Source: an uncultured Lactobacillus sp. (GTDB lineage Bacteria; Bacillota; Bacilli; Lactobacillales; Lactobacillaceae). From it: DNA of 5,162 nucleotides. The stretch's first letter is position 1. Every line of letters starts with the position of its first letter. Shown here in pieces: positions 1 to 5,162 of this stretch. The stretch is taken from assembly GCA_945281075.1 (NCBI GenBank), contig CALYQE010000128.1, positions 1 to 5,162 on the forward strand, given 5' to 3'. The position numbers and the translations under genes were made by a program. Below the pieces are notes generated by a model, which saw only the letters and a list, made by a program, of their open reading frames with translations, was not told where the DNA came from and ran no database searches.

Positions 1-190
1 TGGCAATGCAGCCTGGTGTGCCGCAACCTTTTGCATCAACGCTTTACAACAAATTAGTGCATTAGGGCAGACTAGGGCCTAAACACACAAAAACTAGTAT
101 ACTGGCTTTTAAGCTAAAGATCAAGGCTTTTGGGCTATTTTCTTTATCTTTTCCCCAAAAAATCAACTGGCCTTTCCTTTTTATTCTCTG
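1..190. other. Left edge and non-coding spacer; possible tail of a plus-strand gene
   Basis: The first 60-80 bases are visibly richer in G+C than the following spacer, which hints at coding DNA cut by the window edge. On the plus strand two frames stay open from the edge. One stops at 63-65 and would end in residues STLYNKLVH; the other stops at 80-82 and would end in ALGQTRA. I cannot tell which is real, or whether either is, and I recognise neither peptide. If a plus-strand gene ends here it converges on the ABC operon. From about 83 to 190 the DNA is AT-rich with pyrimidine-rich tracts on the plus strand. It contains only weak hairpins and a short palindrome AGTATACT at 96-103. I see no convincing plus-strand terminator, promoter or RNA gene in it. 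Confidence 0.25.
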
Positions 191-226
191 AAACAAAAAA
201 AGATAGTTTAACAAACTATATCTTTT
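191..226 (-). terminator. Intrinsic terminator of the ABC transporter operon
   Basis: Read on the minus strand, this hairpin begins 10 bases after the stop codon of the last permease (stop at 237-239). The arms are 213-226 and 198-209 with a three-base loop (210-212). The upper seven pairs are uninterrupted, a two-base bulge (220-221) follows, and five more pairs close the base. The stem is mostly A-T with only two G-C pairs. It runs directly into a U-rich tract on the minus strand (191-201, interrupted by one G). Position and polarity fit a Rho-independent terminator, but the low GC of the stem suggests modest strength. Confidence 0.7.
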
Positions 227-236
227 GATTAACTCA

Positions 237-1394
237 TTATTCAATTTGCTCGAAAAAAATGCGGTCAGTTAGTTTAGACCATAATATATTCAGTATCAAT
301 AAGACAGCGATTGCAATGACCAGCACACGGCAGCCAGTAGCAAAATTCAGTTGGGGATTAAGCTCACTAAAGCGATTATTCAAATCGCCAGTAATTACTT
401 GCTGGGAAAGCAAGTAAGTAGTGGGCAGCAAGTGAGCAACTTTTCCAATTATTTGCTGAAATATTATTGGCAATATTGCCCCACCCATCAGAATAACCAA
501 TGAGGAAAAAAGGGTGGCAAGCTGATTGCGGGTAATTTGTGCCAACAATAGAATTGTTAAAACACTAAAGATAACCGTTAAAGCTGTAATTATCAGGGTC
601 GGCCCTAGGCAACTTTCCAAAGAAACGTAGCGAGGAGCGCCACTTGGCAGTACAAAGACTAATACAGGATAAGCTAGTGAACCAAGGTGAAAAAACAAGC
701 TGCTAGGCAAGAGAATGAAAGCCATGAAGATTAAATAGAGTCCACCGGCAATAATAAGTCCCTGCAAAAGATCATTGCCAACAATTTTTCCTTCTGGAAG
801 CAAGCGGGCTTTATTCATTCCAGCTGTATATTTGCCCGTATACAAGGTTGACAGGATGAAAGAAAGCGCCAATGTGTAAAGTATCGGCAAATAGCTCGCT
901 AACATTTGAAAAAAGAAAAGCAAACCTGAAGTAGGATTTTTTTCATCTTCTGGTGACAAATGCTCATGCTGCAAAGCTCGATGACGGGCAATTTTAAGTG
1001 CTAAGACTGGTCTCATTTCCGCATTGACAGCTTCACTATCTTCTTGATCGACCTTAATCAACAAGCGATAAGCCTCCTGCCAGTTTTCCCTGTCAATCGC
1101 AGCAAGAATTGTCTGATTTACTTCCACATGATTGTGGAGCCACGCAAGGTATGACTTGGCCTCCTGCTTTTTACTGCTGTTTTTCTTGCCATCTTTAAGC
1201 ACAACCTCCTGCTTTGAAATTTCTTTCCTGAAATCAACCAAAGAGCTTTCGATTTGCCTACGGGTAGAATGCTGATTGGATACCACTGCATTGTGCCAAA
1301 GTATCAAAGAAGTTAAACAGAAAAAGAGACCTAAAATAAGCCACGTCAGCATATTTTTCAGCACTTTTTTGATTTCCAAAATAAAGTAGGCCAT
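237..1394 (-). CDS. ABC-2-type transporter permease with extracellular domain (second permease of operon)
   Basis: This 385-residue membrane protein is the likely second transmembrane subunit of the ABC exporter encoded here. Hydrophobic stretches suggest six helices, near residues 15-36, 157-184, 208-236, 262-285, 291-313 and 356-373. Between helices 1 and 2 lies a polar, charged region (about 37-156), probably outside the cell and partly coiled-coil. It carries the motif NWQEAYRLLIKVD at 104-116. One ectodomain between the first two helices is a layout known from ABC-2 exporters of the NatB/ABC2_membrane_3 kind. The start ATG is supported by GAGG (1404-1407) nine bases upstream, inside the ATPase gene, and by its N-terminus (MAYFILEIKKVLKN) matching that of the other permease (MPFFKFQIKQVYKS). 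Only two bases separate it from the ATPase stop, which implies translational coupling. The protein is paralogous along its length to the permease at 2001-3194; shared features include a GG-x-x-LP stretch in helix 5, P-x-TY after it, and a PQ[LV]NF motif before the last helix. The substrate is unknown. Confidence 0.88.
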   Translation of the reverse strand: MAYFILEIKKVLKNMLTWLILGLFFCLTSLILWHNAVVSNQHSTRRQIESSLVDFRKEISKQEVVLKDGKKNSSKKQEAKSYLAWLHNHVEVNQTILAAIDRENWQEAYRLLIKVDQEDSEAVNAEMRPVLALKIARHRALQHEHLSPEDEKNPTSGLLFFFQMLASYLPILYTLALSFILSTLYTGKYTAGMNKARLLPEGKIVGNDLLQGLIIAGGLYLIFMAFILLPSSLFFHLGSLAYPVLVFVLPSGAPRYVSLESCLGPTLIITALTVIFSVLTILLLAQITRNQLATLFSSLVILMGGAILPIIFQQIIGKVAHLLPTTYLLSQQVITGDLNNRFSELNPQLNFATGCRVLVIAIAVLLILNILWSKLTDRIFFEQIE

Positions 1395-1396
1395 TC

Positions 1397-2008
1397 TTAT
1401 GTCCTCACCAATTTGTGGTGCTCAATCGTTAATGAATGATCAATGATGTTCTTGATCTCATCTTCATAGTGAGACGCTAGCAAGATCAGCTTCCCCTCGC
1501 TAGCCAAACTTGACAATTCCTGATAAAGAAGTTTGCGACTATCGGCGTCAAGACCATTATTGATTTCATCCATTAAAAGGTACTTGGCACCACTTAACCT
1601 ATATAAAGCAACAAGAAGCTTTTGCTTCATGCCAAGCGAGTACTTTCTAATCGGTGTCTTGATATAGTTGCCCATCTCCCACTTGTCAATTTCATGCTGA
1701 ATATCGGTATTTGATTTCCACTCATTTTTAACAAATTGCAAATAGTCCCAACCAGAGAGACTCTTGTCAAACCAATCACTCGTCTCCAAATAAAAGACAT
1801 GATCCTTTACTTGCTCATAGTTCAAGCCATCATATAAAACCTTACCAGAAGTCGGCTTAAGCAGGCCGACGAGTACACGTAAAACGCTGGTTTTTCCAAC
1901 GCCGTTAAGCGCATGAAGCAAGTAGATTGAACCATCTTCAAAGCTAAAGCTGGCATTTTCCAGAATCGGTTCCCGCAAGGTAAGATTCAGGTTTTTAATT
2001 TCAATCAT
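1397..2008 (-). CDS. ABC transporter ATP-binding protein
   Basis: This 203-residue cytoplasmic ATPase drives the exporter formed with the two flanking permeases. The motifs appear in order: Walker A ALNGVGKTS (33-41); a Q-loop region around residues 72-80 (FYLETSDWF) with Glu75 where many ABC proteins have Gln; a signature motif YSLGMKQK (123-130) in place of LSGGQ, as is common in ABC-2 exporter ATPases; Walker B YLLMDE with catalytic Glu148; D-loop NGLD (151-154); and the H-loop histidine at 180 (LLASHY). The first glycine of the P-loop consensus GxxGxGK[ST] is alanine here; the later GxGKT is intact, so the protein is probably active. It is short, with little beyond the core fold, and lacks the ~100-residue C-terminal extension of BcrA-like ATPases. 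The start overlaps the upstream permease by 8 bp and has a strong GGGAGG (2017-2022) eight bases before the ATG. With one ATPase gene and two different permeases, a homodimer of this subunit is the simplest assumption. Confidence 0.93.
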   Translation of the reverse strand: MIEIKNLNLTLREPILENASFSFEDGSIYLLHALNGVGKTSVLRVLVGLLKPTSGKVLYDGLNYEQVKDHVFYLETSDWFDKSLSGWDYLQFVKNEWKSNTDIQHEIDKWEMGNYIKTPIRKYSLGMKQKLLVALYRLSGAKYLLMDEINNGLDADSRKLLYQELSSLASEGKLILLASHYEDEIKNIIDHSLTIEHHKLVRT

Positions 2009-3194
2009 TGGGTTTTCCTCCCATTTTCAAATCTCTTAGAAAAAAATAGTTTAAACATACTAAGATCGTTGTTGAGACAGCCAAAACTATTACTCCGTTC
2101 GTAAAATTCACCTGCGGATAGGTGATGAATTCTGTACTACCCTCAACGATAAAGGGACCAGAATGGCCAAAAGAGTTAGTAACTGCCATAGGAGCTGAAA
2201 AATATGTCATTGGAATATACTGAGCAAACTTGCGAACACTTACAACAAAGTTGGGCAACAGCATTCCCCCGCCAAGTGTCAGCATGGCAATTAGTAGTGT
2301 TATCGTCCGATTTCTGAACAGCTGACAAAATAGCAAAACAAATGCAGCAATAAAGGCCAAATTTAATATAGCAAGAATGATTGTGGGGAGAAAAAGTTGA
2401 TACAATGGTCTAAAGGTAAAAGCCTTGGCTCCAGCATCTATGGTAGCCATAGGATAATTCGGATTCCCAAAACCACACGCAAGAGACGGCAAAATCAAAA
2501 CCAGCAAGAAGATAAGCAAAAAATACCCGCTTGACATGATTGTGCCGCTAGCCCAACTGATTAAAGACTGACCGTGTTGAGGCAATAAATTGCCCAATCG
2601 CATTCGCTCCACGTAGCCTGAACAATAAAGTTTGGTTAGGAAAAAAATAACTGCTAACCCGACCAAGAAAGGTAGCACATCATACATCATACTAATTACA
2701 AAAAATCCGCCTTTGATGGGATAATCGTTTTCTTTAGCCATTTTTTGCTTTTTTAAGGTCTTTACGTAAAGCAGATCTCTTTTTGCTAATGCCAGTCTTA
2801 AGCTTCCTGTATAATTGCGCTGTGCATCAGCTAGAGCGGTTTCATCTTTTTTTATCAGATAGTGATAGGCAGTCTGCCAGTTTTTTCTTTTGAGAGCCAC
2901 AGTGAGCACTCGACTGTCTTTAGCTGATCTCTCGCTTTGTTTTAATTCTTGCGTTAACTTTTTCTTAGTCGCAGGTTTTAAATGTGGCTCCTCCAACTGC
3001 TCTTTATATTCTTTAATATTATTTTTTATTAGCGCCAGATTACCCTTAGCGTCTTGAAGATCACTGCTGTCCTGATTCCTAACCTGGAATAAATTCAGCC
3101 AAAAATAACAGCAGACTAACAAAATAGCCAATAAGCTGAACCAAGTAAATTTACTCTTATAAACCTGCTTGATTTGAAATTTAAAAAACGGCAT
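2001..3194 (-). CDS. ABC-2-type transporter permease with extracellular coiled-coil domain (first permease of operon)
   Basis: This 397-residue membrane protein is encoded by the first gene of the operon and is a paralogue of the permease at 237-1394. Predicted helices lie near residues 17-37, 164-187, 215-241, 267-293, 296-318 and 367-386. Residues 38-163 form a strongly charged Lys/Glu/Gln-rich region, likely extracellular, with coiled-coil character around 50-95 and the motif NWQTAYHYLIKKD at 105-117. The reading frame extends upstream to an ATG at 3212, but I chose the ATG at 3194. The bases between them contain AGGAG (3205-3209), well placed as the ribosome binding site of the inner start, and the inner start aligns with the N-terminus of the paralogue. 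The 3' end overlaps the ATPase start by 8 bp, so the genes are translationally coupled. Family knowledge supports an export role (drug, peptide or lipid-like substrates), but nothing here identifies the cargo. No signal peptide is needed, since helix 1 acts as an anchor. Confidence 0.88.
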   Translation of the reverse strand: MPFFKFQIKQVYKSKFTWFSLLAILLVCCYFWLNLFQVRNQDSSDLQDAKGNLALIKNNIKEYKEQLEEPHLKPATKKKLTQELKQSERSAKDSRVLTVALKRKNWQTAYHYLIKKDETALADAQRNYTGSLRLALAKRDLLYVKTLKKQKMAKENDYPIKGGFFVISMMYDVLPFLVGLAVIFFLTKLYCSGYVERMRLGNLLPQHGQSLISWASGTIMSSGYFLLIFLLVLILPSLACGFGNPNYPMATIDAGAKAFTFRPLYQLFLPTIILAILNLAFIAAFVLLFCQLFRNRTITLLIAMLTLGGGMLLPNFVVSVRKFAQYIPMTYFSAPMAVTNSFGHSGPFIVEGSTEFITYPQVNFTNGVIVLAVSTTILVCLNYFFLRDLKMGGKPND

Positions 3195-3204
3195 TTCAAC
3201 TATT

Positions 3205-3209
3205 CTCCT
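3205..3209 (-). promoter_or_regulatory. Ribosome binding site that sets the first permease start
   Basis: AGGAG on the minus strand lies ten bases before the ATG at 3194. The alternative upstream ATG at 3212 overlaps this very motif (ATGAGGAG), and it has no purine-rich site of its own, because the bases before it are AT-rich (CTAATTTT). The site therefore favours the inner start, which removes six residues from the longest possible reading. Confidence 0.75.
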
Positions 3210-3305
3210 CATAAAATTAGAAAAACTGTTGGATTAAAGCTGCAATTCAATAGTTTGGGTTAATTTCTCGGTCTTCATCAAAGTATAAAATATATTTTTT
3301 AACAA

Positions 3306-3334
3306 ATTATAGGTTTATTCTAACCTTGTTTTAA
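3306..3334 (-). promoter_or_regulatory. Putative sigma-A promoter of the ABC operon
   Basis: On the minus strand a perfect -10 hexamer TATAAT (3306-3311) lies 17 bases downstream of TTAAAA (3329-3334), a four-of-six match to the -35 consensus. A slightly better -35 core, TTGTTA (3332-3337), overlaps it at a less favourable 20-base spacing. Transcription would start near 3299, giving an untranslated leader of roughly 100 bases before the ATG at 3194. A second, weaker pair exists upstream: TTGTTA (3361-3366), 17 bases, TACTAT (3338-3343). Because fusA ends in a strong terminator, the operon needs a promoter of its own, which supports the call. AT-rich DNA produces such boxes by chance, so the exact site is uncertain. 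Confidence 0.5.
3311..3326 (-). promoter_or_regulatory. Operator-like inverted repeat inside the promoter spacer
   Basis: On the minus strand AGGTT, six bases, then AACCT form a 16-base inverted repeat. It lies between the proposed -35 and -10 boxes and touches the first base of TATAAT. A dimeric repressor bound there would block RNA polymerase. The arms are only five bases long, so chance is a serious alternative, and no regulator gene is adjacent. Confidence 0.25.
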
Positions 3335-3404
3335 CAAATAGTAACATTAACTACACACTTTAACAATACTAATTTAAAACTAGCAGGCTTGTTCAAATTT
3401 AGCG

Positions 3405-3436
3405 AAAAAAAGAGCCATTGGATTTACCAATAGCTC
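3405..3436 (-). terminator. Strong intrinsic terminator of fusA
   Basis: On the minus strand a ten-pair stem (arms 3427-3436 and 3412-3421, one G-U wobble) with a five-base loop (3422-3426) is followed directly by seven uridines (3405-3411). It starts 26 bases after the fusA stop. This is a near-ideal Rho-independent terminator and separates fusA transcription from the ABC operon. The plus-strand side also has a T-run (3442-3448), but it sits several bases beyond the stem and no plus-strand gene ends here, so a bidirectional role is doubtful. Confidence 0.93.
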
Positions 3437-3462
3437 GATTATTTTTTTATTAATAATAAAAA

Positions 3463-5162
3463 TTATTCAGCTCTGTTACCGCCACGGCTCTTAATGATTT
3501 CTTCTTGAATTGATTTTGGCGTAGGTGCGTAGTGGTCAAAGACCATTGTGAAAGTACCACGACCTTGAGTTGATGAACGTAAAGTAGTTGCATAACCAAA
3601 CATTTCAGCCAGTGGAACCATTGAGTTCAAGACCTTAGCCCCTGCACGGTCAACCATGTTGTCCATCGTACCACGACGAGCAGTGATTGAGCCCATTACA
3701 TCACCTAAGTATTCTTCAGGAGTAATTACTTGAACTTTCATAATTGGTTCAAGAATTACAGCACCTGCTTTAGGAGCTGCATTTCTCAATGCAAGTGAGG
3801 CAGCAACCTTGAAGGCAGCTTCGGAAGAGTCGACTTCGTGGTAACTACCATCGTAAAGCTTAGCCTTAATATCAATCAATGGGTAACCTGCAAGGATGCC
3901 ATTCTTCATTGATTCTTGCAAACCAGCATCTACTGAAGGGATAAATTCACGCGGAACAACACCACCAACGATAGCATCTTCAAATTCGTAGCCTTTACCT
4001 CTTTCGTTTGGCGTAAATTCGATCCAAACGTCACCGTATTGACCCTTACCACCAGACTGACGAACAAATTTACCTTGTGCGCTGGCTGGTTGAGTGAAGG
4101 TTTCACGGTAAGCAACTTGTGGTTCACCGATCTTGGCTTCAACGTGAAACTCACGTTTCATACGTTCAACCATGATTTGGAGGTGCAATTCACCCATTCC
4201 GGAAATCAAAGTTTGACCAGTTTCAGCATTTGTTTCAGCTCTGAAAGTTGGATCTTCTTCAGTTAATTTTTGTAAAGCAACATCAAGCTTGTCACGATCA
4301 GCTTTTGATTCTGGTTCAATTGAAACTTGAATAACTGGGTCTGGAACTTCCAAACTCTCCAAAATTAATGGATGATCTGGATCAGTCAATGAATCACCAG
4401 TGGTTGTGTTCTTCAAACCGATTGCACCAGCGATATCACCTGAGAATACTTCGGAGATTTCGCTTCTTGAGTTGGCGTGCATTTGAAGCAAACGACCAAC
4501 ACGTTCACGGTTATTCTTTGAAGCATTAAGTACGTATGAACCAGATTCAAGCGAACCGGTGTAGACACGAATGTAAGTTAAACGACCAACAAATGGGTCA
4601 GTTGCGATCTTGAATGCTAAAGCTGAGAATGGCTTGTCGTCACCGGCAATTAATTCAACTTCTTCATCAGTCTTAGGATCATGAGCAATATAAGGCTTAA
4701 CATCTAATGGTGATGGCAGATAGTCAACAACACCGTCAAGCATCATTTGCACACCCTTGTTCTTGAATGCAGAACCTGCGAAGACAGGGAAAGCCTTTAA
4801 GTTCAAGGTTGCCTTACGAATAGCAGCCTTTAATTCATCTTTAGTAACTTCTTCGCCGTTCAGATATTTTTCCATAACATCGTCATCAACGTCAGCTACT
4901 TGCTCGATTAATTCATTACGACGCTTTTCTGCTTCTTCTTTATATTCATCTGGAACAGGAATAGTATCCCACTTTGCTCCAAGCTTATCTTCGTCGTAAA
5001 CATCGGCAACCATTTCGATTAAGTCGATAACACCTTCAAAGGTTTCAGCAGAACCAATTGGCATTTGAACTGCTAAAGCGTTGGCGTTTAAACGTTCATG
5101 CAAAGAGGTAACAGACTTATCAAAATCTGCACCAATCTTGTCCATCTTGTTAACAAAAACAA
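3463..5162 (-). CDS. fusA: Translation elongation factor G (5' end outside window)
   Basis: EF-G is the GTPase that drives translocation of tRNA and mRNA on the ribosome. About 566 codons of a protein usually near 695 residues are present. The reading frame runs off the right edge, so the first ~130 residues, including the P-loop and switch regions, are missing. The visible part enters at VFVNKMDK, the G4 guanine-specificity motif NKxD, and reaches G5 (SAF) about 125 residues later. Counting from the Met of NKMD: the G' insert and end of the G domain reach about 145, domain II about 150-265, domain III about 270-345 with SGMGELHL at 315-322, domain IV about 345-470 with [11 protein letters not shown] and [11 protein letters not shown], and domain V about 470-545 with [14 protein letters not shown] and [20 protein letters not shown]. 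It ends in GGNRAE. All the motifs expected in this portion are intact, with no frameshift. In Firmicutes fusA normally follows rpsL and rpsG; those would lie beyond the right edge. Confidence 0.99.
   Translation of the reverse strand, partial: VFVNKMDKIGADFDKSVTSLHERLNANALAVQMPIGSAETFEGVIDLIEMVADVYDEDKLGAKWDTIPVPDEYKEEAEKRRNELIEQVADVDDDVMEKYLNGEEVTKDELKAAIRKATLNLKAFPVFAGSAFKNKGVQMMLDGVVDYLPSPLDVKPYIAHDPKTDEEVELIAGDDKPFSALAFKIATDPFVGRLTYIRVYTGSLESGSYVLNASKNNRERVGRLLQMHANSRSEISEVFSGDIAGAIGLKNTTTGDSLTDPDHPLILESLEVPDPVIQVSIEPESKADRDKLDVALQKLTEEDPTFRAETNAETGQTLISGMGELHLQIMVERMKREFHVEAKIGEPQVAYRETFTQPASAQGKFVRQSGGKGQYGDVWIEFTPNERGKGYEFEDAIVGGVVPREFIPSVDAGLQESMKNGILAGYPLIDIKAKLYDGSYHEVDSSEAAFKVAASLALRNAAPKAGAVILEPIMKVQVITPEEYLGDVMGSITARRGTMDNMVDRAGAKVLNSMVPLAEMFGYATTLRSSTQGRGTFTMVFDHYAPTPKSIQEEIIKSRGGNRAE

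Larger units (their letters stand above)
3299..3365 (-). repeat. Four TGTTA[AC] direct repeats across the operon promoter, possible regulator sites
   Basis: The hexamer TGTTAA or TGTTAC occurs four times on the minus strand, at 3360-3365, 3341-3346, 3331-3336 and 3299-3304. Start-to-start distances are 19, 10 and 32 bases, all close to whole turns of the helix. The copies flank and overlap the predicted -35 and -10 boxes. Direct repeats on one face of the DNA are typical of response-regulator binding sites; the WalR/VicR motif, for example, is TGTWAH-N5-TGTWAH, but the closest pair here has only four bases between copies. The repeats are seen directly; a binding role is inference. Confidence 0.35.

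Noticed and set aside
105..151. Candidate plus-strand terminators such as AAGCT/AGGCTT and AAAGAT/ATCTTT pairings
   Set aside because: The stems are only five or six pairs with large loops or wobble, and no clean T-run follows directly. The similar motifs TGGCTTTT and AGGCTTTT look like chance direct repeats.
62..244. Sixty-codon minus-strand reading frame starting with TTG at 244
   Set aside because: It starts within the end of the permease gene, lacks a ribosome binding site, and runs straight through the hairpin and U-tract of the operon terminator. Its residues show no recognisable pattern.
237..3194. Lantibiotic immunity (LanFEG-type) or bacteriocin export operon
   Set aside because: The ATPase motifs would fit, but no precursor peptide, modification enzyme, kinase or regulator is present. 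The permeases also have large ectodomains, unlike the small-loop LanE/LanG proteins, so the label cannot be supported.
3234..3278. Possible 14-codon leader peptide (MKTEKLTQTIELQL) in the untranslated leader of the ABC operon
   Set aside because: The ATG at 3276-3278 has no Shine-Dalgarno sequence before it, the peptide is not enriched in any one amino acid, and no attenuator hairpin or U-tract follows.
3438..3468. AT-rich near-palindromic stretch right after the fusA stop
   Set aside because: It is made almost only of A and T, the arms do not pair cleanly, and the real terminator lies just beyond it.
3930..4999. Reading frames of 74-80 codons inside fusA, on both strands
   Set aside because: They lie wholly within the well-conserved EF-G gene in other frames, have no convincing start signals, and encode no recognisable protein.

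Overview
The window looks like chromosomal DNA of a low-GC Gram-positive bacterium, most likely a member of the Lactobacillaceae and plausibly Lactobacillus in the strict sense. The reasons are the wording of the elongation factor G protein, the AT-rich spacers, the strong GGAGG-type ribosome binding sites and the U-tailed intrinsic terminators. The genus is inferred from remembered family sequences, not from a search.

Every clear gene lies on the minus strand, so the window reads from right to left. At the right edge is fusA (EF-G). It is cut at its 5' end by the window boundary, enters at the NKMD GTPase motif and is intact to its stop at 3463. A textbook intrinsic terminator (3405-3436) follows. 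Next is an AT-rich intergenic stretch of about 200 bases with a plausible sigma-A promoter (perfect TATAAT at 3306-3311) and several repeats that could be regulator sites. After it comes a compact three-gene ABC transporter operon: permease (2001-3194), ATPase (1397-2008), permease (237-1394). The genes overlap by 8 bp and then sit 2 bp apart. An AT-rich hairpin with a U-tract (191-226) closes the operon. The leftmost ~190 bases hold no gene I can identify; the first 60-80 bases may be the tail of a plus-strand gene.

The two permeases are paralogues. Each has one N-terminal membrane helix, a predicted extracellular domain of about 120 charged residues, and then about five more helices. They align along their whole length, including a shared W-Q-x-A-Y-x-x-L-I-K-x-D motif in the ectodomain. 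The simplest model is a heterodimeric ABC-2-type exporter, with one ATPase gene supplying both nucleotide-binding subunits. No peptide precursor, sensor kinase, response regulator or repressor is encoded next to it, so its substrate cannot be read from context. This transporter is the least characterised part of the window. The promoter repeats suggest regulation by a factor encoded elsewhere.
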